Source: Litorivicinus sp.
GTDB lineage: Bacteria; Pseudomonadota; Gammaproteobacteria; Pseudomonadales; Litorivicinaceae
Assembly (NCBI GenBank): GCA_028339155.1
Contig: JAOLBK010000010.1
Span: 32,408 to 96,407 of the forward strand
Length of the DNA stretch: 64,000 nt
Reading direction: 5' to 3'
The position numbers and the translations under genes were made by a program. This document shows positions 51,950 to 60,779 of this stretch, one piece after another (within the stretch, counting starts at the first letter, position 1; each line of letters begins with the position of its first letter). The notes under the pieces were generated by a model. That model saw only the letters and a program-made list of their open reading frames with translations. It was not told the origin of the DNA and did not search any database.

Positions 51950-52744
51950 GCCAAGCTCCTGATTTAAATTATTAATCCATTGGGCCGATGAGCTAATTGT
52001 GAAGGCTATGTCGGTCTGTGTTGTGACAAACTGAACGCCTTTTTGAATAAAGCTTGCTTGCCGAGCAACGTCTCGATTGCCACCGCAGCCAGAATAAATA
52101 CCATTCTTCCGACATGCTTGAATTACCCGATCTTGGGCTTCAACAATTTTTGGGTGATCAAACTCGCCGGTTATTCCCATATTGGTCAGAAGATCATTCG
52201 TGCCGACATGAATCACATCAATCCCAGGAACTGCGGCAATCGCGTCAACATTACTCAGGCCTTCTTCGGTTTCGATCATGACCCCTAGCAATGTTTGTTG
52301 GTTAAGTTGTTTGGTCGTTTCGGACAGAGGTCCAGCCTTAAAGCTGAACATCGGATAGCCACCGGCGACCGAACGCATGCCGAGAGGGGAGAATTTGCAA
52401 GTGGCCACGGCATGTTGAGCCTCTTCAGCGGTATTAATATCTGGATAAATCACTCCCTGATAACCATTGTCCAAAAGAAGGGCCGCATCAGGGTCATCAA
52501 TTCCCCTTAATCGAACTAATGGTGAGATGCCATTCGGGGATGCTATTTGAGCAATCTGGTAAAGAGTTTCTCGGTCAAATATTGAATGCTGGGTGTCAAC
52601 GAATAAAAAATGATGGCCTGATGTTTTTGCAATATGAGCGATGTCTCCTGATCGAAATCCGCGGACGCTGATTCCAAATACAGGCAGACCCTTGTTTAGT
52701 CGGGTCATGGTTTTATTTTCCCACTGGGCATTCAGATCGTTCAT
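51944..52744 (-). CDS. HpcH/HpaI-family class II aldolase
   Basis: 266 residues from ATG 52744, which has GAGGA 8 bases upstream; ATGs at 52759 and 52774 are possible. The barrel shows VRLRGID (substrate Arg), GVIYPDINTAEEA, MIETEEGLSNV (metal Glu) and HVGTNDLL (metal Asp). The usual D-x-E-H motif reads DTQHS. The family makes or breaks 2-oxo-4-hydroxy acids into pyruvate plus an aldehyde. It faces the plus-strand operon and may generate the aldehyde for the ALDH at 54910. Confidence 0.84.
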   Translation of the reverse strand: MNDLNAQWENKTMTRLNKGLPVFGISVRGFRSGDIAHIAKTSGHHFLFVDTQHSIFDRETLYQIAQIASPNGISPLVRLRGIDDPDAALLLDNGYQGVIYPDINTAEEAQHAVATCKFSPLGMRSVAGGYPMFSFKAGPLSETTKQLNQQTLLGVMIETEEGLSNVDAIAAVPGIDVIHVGTNDLLTNMGITGEFDHPKIVEAQDRVIQACRKNGIYSGCGGNRDVARQASFIQKGVQFVTTQTDIAFTISSSAQWINNLNQELGS

Positions 52745-52871
52745 AACGGAGTTCCTCATACATATACTCGTCATAGTAAAACACTTCCGCTCATTGCGAA
52801 AAACGAAGTGCGATGAGCCTTTTGCTCAGCTATCTTAGAACACAGTCATCAAAAGAAAGATAATAAATATT

Positions 52872-53939
52872 ATGACAGCAGTACCTCAAGCCTTAATTCC
52901 CTATGACGAATCATTACGCTTTGCCACCGATTGTTTTGTGGCTTTGGGCGTTTCAAGGATTGATTCAGAGCGGTCAGCTTTGGGTCTTGTCGAAGCCGAT
53001 TTATGTGGTGTGGATACCCACGGAATTCAGCGATTACCTGTTTATATTGGTCGATTAAAAAAAGGGCTGATTAATAAGGCTCCAGATATCCGTTTTGATA
53101 TGAAGACGCCCATTTGTGGATTGACTGACGGCGACAACGGCCTCGGCTTCGTTGTTGCACAATCGGCAATGGCGAAGGCTTTGGAAATTTCGGATGAGTT
53201 TGGTGTGGCTGTCTTTGGTGTTATGAACAGTACGCATTTTGGAATGGCGCGATTATATATAGAACAGGCCGTCAAACACGGCAGTGCTGCAATCGTCATG
53301 ACGAATGCATCGCCGTCTTTGCCACCATGGGGAGCTAAAAAACCTGTGCTAGGAACGAGTCCTTTGGCAATTGGATTTCCAGGGTCTTGTGAAAAAGATC
53401 ACTTTTTGCTTGATATGGCACCCAGTGTCGCGGCAAGAGGCAAGATTCGAAAAGCAATGCGTTCAGGGCAGTCGATCCCTGAAGGCTGGGCTCTTGATGG
53501 GGATGGAAAAAATACTACGGATCCTGCGCGGGCATTGGAAGGCGTCGTCCTGCCGATTGGCGGTCCAAAAGGTTCTGGTATAGCGATGTCTTTGGATCTG
53601 CTTTGTGGAGTGCTTACTGGGGCAGGTTTCGGTGGGTCTGTTGGCGATCAGTTCTCCGTTTTTGATAGACCACAGAACGTTGGCCATTTCATTATTGCTC
53701 TCAAACCCGACGTGTTTTTGTCGCGTGAGATGATTGAGGTCCGAATGAAAGAGTGGGTATCAACAATAAGATCGGCAGATTTAGCGGATGGGTTTGATCA
53801 GGTATTTCTCCCAGGCCAAATCGAGACTGAAAATCGCGAACAGCGAAAAATAACCGGTATTCCTTATATTCGGTCTGATATCGAATCCTTAAATGAGTTT
53901 GCTGGCCCACTAAAGGTTCGGCCTTTGGAGTTTGTTTAA
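52872..53939 (+). CDS. Malate/L-lactate dehydrogenase (Ldh/ComC) family oxidoreductase
   Basis: 355 residues of the NAD(P)-dependent family that includes ComC (sulfolactate), AllD (ureidoglycolate), YiaK and MdH. Signature GVDTHGIQRLPVY at 46-58, catalytic-region NSTHFGMARLY, and GGPKGSGIAMSLDLLCGVLTG near the C-terminus. It opens a dense series: the next gene starts at the base after its stop. Oxidation of one enantiomer of a 2-hydroxy acid is the likely role. Confidence 0.87.
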   Translation: MTAVPQALIPYDESLRFATDCFVALGVSRIDSERSALGLVEADLCGVDTHGIQRLPVYIGRLKKGLINKAPDIRFDMKTPICGLTDGDNGLGFVVAQSAMAKALEISDEFGVAVFGVMNSTHFGMARLYIEQAVKHGSAAIVMTNASPSLPPWGAKKPVLGTSPLAIGFPGSCEKDHFLLDMAPSVAARGKIRKAMRSGQSIPEGWALDGDGKNTTDPARALEGVVLPIGGPKGSGIAMSLDLLCGVLTGAGFGGSVGDQFSVFDRPQNVGHFIIALKPDVFLSREMIEVRMKEWVSTIRSADLADGFDQVFLPGQIETENREQRKITGIPYIRSDIESLNEFAGPLKVRPLEFV

Positions 53940-54905
53940 ATGAAAATTGCGTGTATTGATCCGTTTGATAATAAAATTGTTCAAATTATTCGAAATAATC
54001 TTCCGTCCGATTGGTCTTTAGCACTCGCTGAATCGCAGTCTGAAGAGTCTAAAATAGCCGTATTAGCGGATGCTGATGTGTGCTTTTTAATGGCTGCGCC
54101 ACTGACACAAAAGCTGTTGGAGCATGCTGATAAATTGCGTTTTGTGCAAAAACTTGGAGCGGGTCTCGACCGTATTGATCTGGATGTGTGTAAGAAAAGA
54201 AAAATTCGTGTCGCGAAGTTATTTGCAGGGAACTCTGTACCCGTGGCCGAGCACACGCTCATGCTAATGCTTTCTGCGTCACGACAATTGGTATGGCTTG
54301 ATCAGCAAACGAGACTGGGTGCCTGGGACAAAGAGTCTGTGCGTGGTGTGAATCAGCAACTTTCTGGAAAAACTGTTGGTATCATCGGTTTTGGGGCAAT
54401 TGGGCGGCAAGTATCGCAATTACTGTCTGGGTTTGGAGTTCGGAAGCTTTATTTCGATCCCATGCGTGCATCCGCTGGCGATGAATCTGAGCACAAAATT
54501 GAATACCAGGATCTCGATAGCTTGATTGAGCAATCTGATTTAATTTCTTTGCATATACCCTTACTAGAAAGTACTCGAGGAATAATCGACGCAACCCGCA
54601 TTTCTAAAATGAAAAAAAATGCGATTTTGGTTAATTGTGCCCGCGGTGGTTTGGTCGATGAGCAGGCTTTGTACGAGGCGCTGGAAAATCGGCGCATTTT
54701 CGCAGCTGGTATTGACGCTTTTCCTCAAGAGCCTCCCGGAGACAGCCTACTGCTGAAAAGCCGTTTTGTGACCGTCACGCCGCATTGCGCGGGTGCAACC
54801 GTAGACAATTTTGATGCGGTTGCGAAAAGAGCGGTGGCCAATACTCAGAAAGTGGTTCGTAGTGAAATATTGCCGGTTGGTGATGAAGAAATTTTGTGGA
54901 GTTGA
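53940..54905 (+). CDS. D-isomer-specific 2-hydroxyacid dehydrogenase
   Basis: 321 residues. NAD loop GIIGFGAIGRQV starts near 147; catalytic Arg (NCARGGLVDE), Glu (FPQEPP) and His (TPHCAG, near 282) are intact. It follows the Ldh-family gene directly, pairing enzymes of opposite stereochemistry, as in the SlcC/ComC sulfolactate pair known from Chromohalobacter. Phosphoglycerate dehydrogenase is an alternative family match but is less likely here. Confidence 0.88.
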   Translation: MKIACIDPFDNKIVQIIRNNLPSDWSLALAESQSEESKIAVLADADVCFLMAAPLTQKLLEHADKLRFVQKLGAGLDRIDLDVCKKRKIRVAKLFAGNSVPVAEHTLMLMLSASRQLVWLDQQTRLGAWDKESVRGVNQQLSGKTVGIIGFGAIGRQVSQLLSGFGVRKLYFDPMRASAGDESEHKIEYQDLDSLIEQSDLISLHIPLLESTRGIIDATRISKMKKNAILVNCARGGLVDEQALYEALENRRIFAAGIDAFPQEPPGDSLLLKSRFVTVTPHCAGATVDNFDAVAKRAVANTQKVVRSEILPVGDEEILWS

Positions 54906-54909
54906 GGCA

Positions 54910-56358
54910 ATGATAGTTATGCAAAAACTCTTTATTAATGGCGTTTGGACTCAAGGCAAAGGAGGTTCATTTTCCCCCATAAATCCGGTATCAGCGACTG
55001 TATCCGGTGTGTTTTCGATTCCGTCTGACCGACAAATTTCTGATGCGATCGAGGCGGCTGGAAACGCCGTCGAAGCCAGAGTATGGTCTGGCAAAAAATG
55101 GCACGAAAGGGCTCGGATCTTAGAGAAAATCGCGTCCACAATGGATGCTCGAATTGATGACCTGGCGCGCGCACAATCGGTGGGTAATGGTAAAACATTA
55201 ACGGAGTGCAGGGCGCAGGCGCGAGCTGCTGCTGATGTGTTCCGTTATTATGCGTCTGTTGCTGAGACGTATGAATCAGAGATAACAACGCAGCGAACGG
55301 AAAGCGTTACGTTCTCGATTCAGGAGCCGGTTGGAGTAGTGCTAGCAATTACCCCATGGAACTCGCCTTTGACCCTGGAGGCTCAGAAAATCGCCCCAAT
55401 TTTAGCGGCTGGAAATTCTGTGATTCTTAAGCCGAGTGAAGTGACCCCTCACGTATCTTGTTTGTATGCGGAAATCCTTCAATACTCAGGGATACCGTCC
55501 GGTGTATTCAATGTGTTGTTTGGCGAGCGCGAAGTGGGCGAAAAACTTGTCAGCCATTCTGGGATTTCCATGATCACGTTTACGGGTGGCACCGGAGCGG
55601 GTAGAGCAATAGCGTCTGAAGCTGGAAAGCATTTGCGGCCGGTCATCTTGGAATTGGGTGGAAAGTCTCCCAACATTATTTTAGCCGATGCTGATCTTGA
55701 TCAGGCGGCAAAAGGTGCTGCTGCGGGAATTTTTTCTGGCGGCGGTCAATCCTGTATTGCCGGTTCACGAATTCTGGTAGAGAGCTCAGTCTGTGAGGAA
55801 TTTACGAAAAAATTTCTGAGTGTGGCTAATGCTTATCGATATGGTTTGCCTGACGATCCAGACGCTCAGTTCGGTGCCATGGCTACGTTTCAGCACAGGG
55901 ATAAGGTCCATCAAATGGTTCTGGAAGCGGAAGCAGCTGGTGGGGACATTTTGTTAGGAGGAGCGATTCCGGCAGATGCACCGTTTGATGTCGGGGCCTT
56001 CTATCCGGCAACAATTATTTCTGGTCTTTCTCCAGATGCAGAGCTTTGCCGTGAAGAGGCATTCGGGCCGGTTTGTGTGATTCAATCCTTCAATAATATG
56101 GATGATTTGAACGCGTTGGCGAATGGAACTGATTATGGGTTGGCGGCTGGAATTTGGACTAAAAGTGCGAACAAAGCATGGTCGATTGCACGTTCAATTA
56201 AGGCAGGCACTGTATGGATTAATACATATAAAGAGCTTTCGATATCCACACCCTTTGGTGGATTTAAGTCAAGTGGTTTATGGCGAGAGAAGGGTCTTCA
56301 AGGCATGCAAATATATATGGAAAACAAAGGGATTTATTGGAATTTTGAGAACTCATAA
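54910..56358 (+). CDS. NAD(P)-dependent aldehyde dehydrogenase
   Basis: 482 residues from ATG 54910 with GGAG 8 bases upstream; ATG 54919 is also possible. Nucleophile Cys282 (GGQSCIAGS), base Glu248 (LELGGKSP), PWNSPLTLEAQKIAPILAAGN, and PFGGFKSSGLWRE near the end. It is paired with the ThDP enzyme that follows after 13 bases, repeating the layout at 14621-17898, though the two ALDHs are only moderately alike. Substrate unknown. Confidence 0.88.
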   Translation: MIVMQKLFINGVWTQGKGGSFSPINPVSATVSGVFSIPSDRQISDAIEAAGNAVEARVWSGKKWHERARILEKIASTMDARIDDLARAQSVGNGKTLTECRAQARAAADVFRYYASVAETYESEITTQRTESVTFSIQEPVGVVLAITPWNSPLTLEAQKIAPILAAGNSVILKPSEVTPHVSCLYAEILQYSGIPSGVFNVLFGEREVGEKLVSHSGISMITFTGGTGAGRAIASEAGKHLRPVILELGGKSPNIILADADLDQAAKGAAAGIFSGGGQSCIAGSRILVESSVCEEFTKKFLSVANAYRYGLPDDPDAQFGAMATFQHRDKVHQMVLEAEAAGGDILLGGAIPADAPFDVGAFYPATIISGLSPDAELCREEAFGPVCVIQSFNNMDDLNALANGTDYGLAAGIWTKSANKAWSIARSIKAGTVWINTYKELSISTPFGGFKSSGLWREKGLQGMQIYMENKGIYWNFENS

Positions 56359-56371
56359 GGAATCATAATTA

Positions 56372-57982
56372 ATGAGTAGTACTGTCGAAGTATTGGCCGA
56401 TGCGTTCAAGGAAATGGGCACCCCATTTATTGTAGGGCATCCAGGCGGTGAATCAGTCGAGCTAATGGATGCTGCTCGAGAGCGGGGCATGCGTTTCATA
56501 CTAATGAAACAAGAAGTCGCGGGCGCGATGCTTGCAGCCACTTGGGGTGAAATAACGGGTTCTCCAGGCGTTTGTCTTTCAACAAGAGGCCCAGGCGCTG
56601 CAAATATGGTCAATGGTGTTGCACATGCAATGCTTGATAGAGCCCCGTTAATAGCAATTACCGACCGCTACTCTAATGCACCTCAAGAAATTGGGTTGCG
56701 ACAGAAAATTGATCACAAGGCATTGTATACGCCGATCGTGAAGTGGAGCACAACGATTGACGCCGATGCCGTGCGCCAACAAATTCGCAAGGCCATCAGA
56801 GTGGCCACCTCCCCACCTCCCGGTGCTATTCACTTTGATTTACCTCAGGATCAAACTACGCGAGAAGCTAAAGAACTTCCGGTTGCGCCACCACTTCTTC
56901 CAAATCAGTTAGTTACACAGCCATCCCTCGCCTCCTTGGGTGGGGCGACTGATCTCCTGTCAGGAAGTTCGAAGCCGGTCGTATTAGTTGGCCTTGGCGC
57001 ATATTGGGATGAAGCGCACGATGAAGTTAAACGTTTTGCGGAAATGCTTGGTGCACCAGTTTTAACGACTTCAAAGTGTAAAGGCATCCTTTCAGAGGAT
57101 CATTCGCTGCGTGCGGGTTGTGTAATTGGTGGGACTATTGAGCGTGATCTTATCAATCAGGCTGATCTAATTATTACGATTGGTCTTGATCCGATTGAAC
57201 TGCAGCCGAAGCCTTGGCCTTACCCAACAACGGTACTTGCCATCAGTAATACGCCAGACGCAGACGCACTTGTGGCTCAAACGCTTGAGGTTGTAGGAAA
57301 TATTAAGTCAACATTGTCGGTCCTTATTGATTCGCAGTCTGGTCAGGGTGACTGGGGTTATCAGCCAGCTCAGAGTTTTAGAGAACAGGTCCGCGAAGCA
57401 CTAAATGTCAAGTCACAGGGTCTATCACCTCAACGTGCTATGGAAGTGGTGAGAGCCATTGCCCCACGATCAACGGTTGCGACCTGCGATGCCGGAGCGA
57501 GTCGGTTACTGGTCGTTCAAAAATGGGAATCGTATGGTCCAAGAGAGTTCTTGACATCGAATGGGCTGGGGTCGATGGGATTTGCGATTCCCGGTGCTTT
57601 GGCTGCGAAACTTGCGTACCCAGACCGACCTGTCTTTGCGTTTACCGGAGACGGGGGATTCTTGATGGCAGTTGCCGAGCTTCAGACGTCCGTCCAAGAA
57701 AACCTACCAATCACAATCATCGTACTTGACGATGAGGAGCTTGGGTTAATTCGGATAAAGCAGGAGCTCAAAGAAGTCCAAAAATATGGGATTAGCTTGG
57801 GTGGAATTGACTGGGAGAAGTTGGCCCAAGGTTTTGGCGCGAATGGCATCGTTGTCTCTACGGAGGCTCAGCTGCAATCAGCTGTGACGCAGGCAATTGG
57901 CGCAACAAAAACAACTCTAATCGCTGTTAAGATTGATGGTTCGGGGTATGTTGATCAATTTAATGCATTAAGGGAACTGTAA
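56372..57982 (+). CDS. Thiamine diphosphate-dependent enzyme (acetolactate synthase-like)
   Basis: 536 residues. PYR-domain Glu48 (MKQEVAGAML), central domain near 190-320, and the PP-domain motif GDGGFLMAVAELQ ending VLDDEELG, where the usual Asn-Asn is Asp-Asp. The family covers 2-oxo acid decarboxylases, lyases and synthases. Downstream of two 2-hydroxyacid dehydrogenases and an ALDH, a 2-oxo acid decarboxylase is the most natural reading. Its stop overlaps the dioxygenase ATG (TAATG). Confidence 0.84.
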   Translation: MSSTVEVLADAFKEMGTPFIVGHPGGESVELMDAARERGMRFILMKQEVAGAMLAATWGEITGSPGVCLSTRGPGAANMVNGVAHAMLDRAPLIAITDRYSNAPQEIGLRQKIDHKALYTPIVKWSTTIDADAVRQQIRKAIRVATSPPPGAIHFDLPQDQTTREAKELPVAPPLLPNQLVTQPSLASLGGATDLLSGSSKPVVLVGLGAYWDEAHDEVKRFAEMLGAPVLTTSKCKGILSEDHSLRAGCVIGGTIERDLINQADLIITIGLDPIELQPKPWPYPTTVLAISNTPDADALVAQTLEVVGNIKSTLSVLIDSQSGQGDWGYQPAQSFREQVREALNVKSQGLSPQRAMEVVRAIAPRSTVATCDAGASRLLVVQKWESYGPREFLTSNGLGSMGFAIPGALAAKLAYPDRPVFAFTGDGGFLMAVAELQTSVQENLPITIIVLDDEELGLIRIKQELKEVQKYGISLGGIDWEKLAQGFGANGIVVSTEAQLQSAVTQAIGATKTTLIAVKIDGSGYVDQFNALREL

Positions 57983-58857
57983 TGGAACTTTCGGATTTGC
58001 AGGTTGAGCCTACTGGTTCTGTGATCGGGGCCAAAGTATCCGGGATTAACCTCAAAAATGAAGTGTCTCAAGCAGTGTTGATGGAACTACGTGGACTGTT
58101 GGATCAGTACGCGGTTTTGATTTTTCCACAGCAATATCTGAGTCCTGATGAGTTTGTTCGAGCAGGTCGTATTTTTGGCAGTTTGTTGCCTCAGCAATTG
58201 AAGAAATATGTCCTCAAAGATCAACCTTTGGTGGGATACAATTCGACTAGTGATTTGCCAAGAAAGAATGGGAAGCTTCATGTAAGGGGCGAAAACTATC
58301 ACACGGATCATTCAAACTTCATTGAACCGCCGCGGGCAACAGCGCTTGTCGCGGTAGAGATACCGGAAATAGGCGGAGATACTCAGTTCGTGGATACTCG
58401 CTTAGCATACGACAATCTATCTTCTGAGCTGAAAGAGATCTCTACTCATTTATTTTCAAAACATGTACATCAAAGTTCGCGGAGTCCCCGAGAACTGACG
58501 AAGCTGACTCAGGAAGATCTGGCTAAGATCCCACAGACTATCCAGCCTCTGGTTATTCGCCATCCGAATAGTGGCAGGGCAGCACTTTACCTAAATACCG
58601 GGCGTATGGAGGGTATTGAGGGAATGGATGATGACGGGGCTTATGAATTGATTGATGCCCTGTATTCTCACGCTATCCAACAAGAGTTTGAATATCGCCA
58701 TGTATGGTCAAAGGGAGAAATGGTGATTTGGGATAACCGGTCCGTTATGCACCAGGCGAATGCTGACTATGATCCGGAGAAATCTAGGTACCTGTATCGC
58801 ATCATGATCGAGGGCCCTCCCATTGAAGCATTTGCCAAAAATACCCTAAAAGATTAG
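57982..58857 (+). CDS. TauD/TfdA-family Fe(II)/2-oxoglutarate-dependent dioxygenase
   Basis: 291 residues with iron ligands H107-x-D109 (NYHTDH) and H257 (SVMHQAN), 2-oxoglutarate Arg273 (LYRIMIEG). VDTRLAYDNL and ALYLNTGRMEGIEGM match the TauD/TfdA/xanthine-hydroxylase group. It is the last gene of the plus-strand series. It could oxidise a sulfonate, ether or amine to release the acid handled upstream; not determinable. Confidence 0.87.
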   Translation: MELSDLQVEPTGSVIGAKVSGINLKNEVSQAVLMELRGLLDQYAVLIFPQQYLSPDEFVRAGRIFGSLLPQQLKKYVLKDQPLVGYNSTSDLPRKNGKLHVRGENYHTDHSNFIEPPRATALVAVEIPEIGGDTQFVDTRLAYDNLSSELKEISTHLFSKHVHQSSRSPRELTKLTQEDLAKIPQTIQPLVIRHPNSGRAALYLNTGRMEGIEGMDDDGAYELIDALYSHAIQQEFEYRHVWSKGEMVIWDNRSVMHQANADYDPEKSRYLYRIMIEGPPIEAFAKNTLKD

Positions 58858-59025
58858 ATAATTATTGTTAATTTGAAATAAATCCCTTGCATAACCAGAG
58901 GGTGTTCTATAGATTCCGCGTCTTCTCAGCGCATAGCGGATCGACGCGTTGAGCCGTTCTGTTTGCTTTGAACGTTGATGACTGATCCGCTTTATGGCGA
59001 ATTTCGCCCTATCTCAGGATATCTG
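58858..59025 (+). promoter_or_regulatory. Leader region of rhlE with a stem-loop
   Basis: 168 bases before the preferred rhlE start. A promoter-like TTGCAT-17-TAGATT spans 58887-58915. CGCGTC (58917-58922) and GACGCG (58943-58948) then form a stem with a 20-base loop, giving a structured 5' leader of about 100 bases. RNA helicase genes are often controlled through their leaders, so this may be regulatory. Confidence 0.35.
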
Positions 59026-60573
59026 ATGCGCTTCCAAGAACTTGGACTACTGCCCGAACTCGTCTCTAATGCAGGCTATGAAACCGCTACTCCCGTTCAA
59101 TTTCAAGCAATTCCAGCAGTGCTGGAAGGCAGAGATGTTTTAGCTGGTGCCCAAACCGGCACAGGTAAAACAGCTGCTTTTATGCTCCCGATACTTCAAA
59201 AACTTATGGCGGGGGAATCCACCGGATGTGCACGTGCCCTAGTTCTTGCCCCAACACGTGAGTTAGCTGCTCAGGTAGCTGATAGCGTACGCAAATATGG
59301 TAGAGGTCTAAAGCTTAGACATACCTGTATTTTTGGGGGCGTGAATTACGGCGGGCAGATGAAGGCAATTCGAGGTGGTCTCGATATTTTAGTTGCAACA
59401 CCAGGCCGTCTTCTTGATCACGTTAATCAAAGGACTATCGATCTATCTCAAGTTAAAACTTTAGTGCTTGATGAAGCTGATCGGATGCTCGATATGGGTT
59501 TCATTGGAGATATTGAGAAAATTATTTCAAAATGTCAGCCGAAACATCAGACCCTTCTCTTTTCCGCTACCTATAATAAAGGCATAAAAAATCTGTCCGG
59601 GCAGTATCTGAATAACCCGATCGAAATCGCTGTTGCAAAAGATAATACTGTGGCTGCATCGGTTGAACAGACTTTTGTTAGAGTTGATAAAGAACGTAAA
59701 CGTGATTTATTGATGCAACTAATTAGGATGAATGAGATGCATCAGGTTTTGGTATTCACCAAGACCAAGTTTGGGGCTGATAAATTGTCCCGAGCACTTA
59801 CTGATGATGGACTTCCTGCAGTTGCGATGCACGGTAACAAAACGCAAGCGCAGCGAACAAAGGCGTTACAAAAATTCAAGCGCGGTGATGCCCGAATCTT
59901 GGTGGCGACTGACGTCGCGGCTCGTGGCCTCGATATTCAAAAATTGCCCCACGTCATAAATTTTGAACTGCCAATGGTTGCTGAGGATTATATTCACCGG
60001 ATTGGTCGAACTGGTCGTGCGGGTGAAACTGGTGCAGCCATTTCATTGGTTAGTGCTGATGAGCATGGTTTACTTTTAGACATTCAGCGCGTTCTTAAGG
60101 TTGAAGTCAGCTTTGAAGTTGCTGATGGCTTTGAGCCGCGTACTCCATTTCCGACTAGGAAACCAAAACAAAAATCGCGACCTAAAAGTCATGGTAATTA
60201 TGGTGGGAACGCTAGAGGTGGAAATTCACAAGGTCGATCGTCTCGGCCTGGTGGTGAGCGCAGTGATTCAAGGCCAGCCCGTTCTAATGGTGAGCGCAGT
60301 GATTCAAGGCCAGCCCGTTCTAATGGTGAGCGCAGTGATTCAAGGCCAGCCCGTTCTAATGGTGAGCGCAGTGATTCAAGGCCAGCCCGTTCTAATGGTG
60401 AGCGCAGTGATTCAAGGCCAGCCCGTTCTAATGGTGAGCGCAGTGATTCAAGGCCAGCCCGTGATGCAGGTTCGCAGAACCGAAATCCACGTCAAGCCCG
60501 TGACGGATCTTCAGCACCAGTCCGGAAAACTCGGACAAGTACCTCGTCGGACCGATCAAGGCCAGTTCGTTAG
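59026..60573 (+). CDS. rhlE: DEAD-box ATP-dependent RNA helicase RhlE
   Basis: 515 residues from ATG 59026, chosen because RhlE proteins begin at MRFQELGL and AGGA lies 6 bases upstream; TTG 58975 and ATG 58978 are in frame without ribosome sites. Motifs: AQTGTGKT 42-49, PTRELA, TPGR, DEAD 149-152, SAT, DVAARGLD and HRIGRTGR. After about residue 370 the tail is basic and disordered, rich in Gly, Arg and Ser, with six 12-residue repeats of GERSDSRPARSN. It unwinds RNA in ribosome assembly or RNA turnover. Confidence 0.92.
   Translation: MRFQELGLLPELVSNAGYETATPVQFQAIPAVLEGRDVLAGAQTGTGKTAAFMLPILQKLMAGESTGCARALVLAPTRELAAQVADSVRKYGRGLKLRHTCIFGGVNYGGQMKAIRGGLDILVATPGRLLDHVNQRTIDLSQVKTLVLDEADRMLDMGFIGDIEKIISKCQPKHQTLLFSATYNKGIKNLSGQYLNNPIEIAVAKDNTVAASVEQTFVRVDKERKRDLLMQLIRMNEMHQVLVFTKTKFGADKLSRALTDDGLPAVAMHGNKTQAQRTKALQKFKRGDARILVATDVAARGLDIQKLPHVINFELPMVAEDYIHRIGRTGRAGETGAAISLVSADEHGLLLDIQRVLKVEVSFEVADGFEPRTPFPTRKPKQKSRPKSHGNYGGNARGGNSQGRSSRPGGERSDSRPARSNGERSDSRPARSNGERSDSRPARSNGERSDSRPARSNGERSDSRPARSNGERSDSRPARDAGSQNRNPRQARDGSSAPVRKTRTSTSSDRSRPVR
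60253..60468 (+). repeat. Six tandem 36-bp repeats in the rhlE tail
   Basis: Unit starts GGTGAGCGCAGTGATTCAAG and is repeated from 60253, 60289, 60325, 60361, 60397 and 60433. The first five units are identical in every base and the sixth changes only in its last six bases. Identity at silent positions points to recent expansion or gene-conversion, so copy number is likely to vary between strains. 36 is divisible by three, so the reading frame is kept. Confidence 0.95.
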
Positions 60574-60585
60574 CCGGACATAGAT

Positions 60586-60615
60586 CTGGCTCAGGGTCTA
60601 ATTTCTCTGAGCCAG
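60586..60615 (+). terminator. Probable terminator after rhlE
   Basis: CTGGCTCAG (60586-60594) pairs perfectly with CTGAGCCAG (60607-60615) around a 12-base loop; GTATGATTATTTTCT follows, so the U-rich stretch is displaced by several bases. It lies 12 bases after the stop. Confidence 0.55.
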
Positions 60616-60779
60616 GTATGATTATTTTCTCTGGTCTTGGAAACACATCGAGACTAAGACAAATTGATTTTTACCTTTGATACGAGACTCAAAATAATTT
60701 TCCCTCTGTAAGCTGCTCCCGTCATATAATCCATTAGTTTTTCTGGTTCAAAATAAATTTTTTCATAGAGTTGGAATTG

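Noticed and set aside
60253..60468. CRISPR-like array
   Set aside because: Units are directly adjacent with no spacers and encode protein.
60101..60583. Out-of-frame repeated ORF (VSAVIQGQPVLM units) over the rhlE tail
   Set aside because: The 36-bp repeat keeps every frame open; the rhlE frame carries the helicase.
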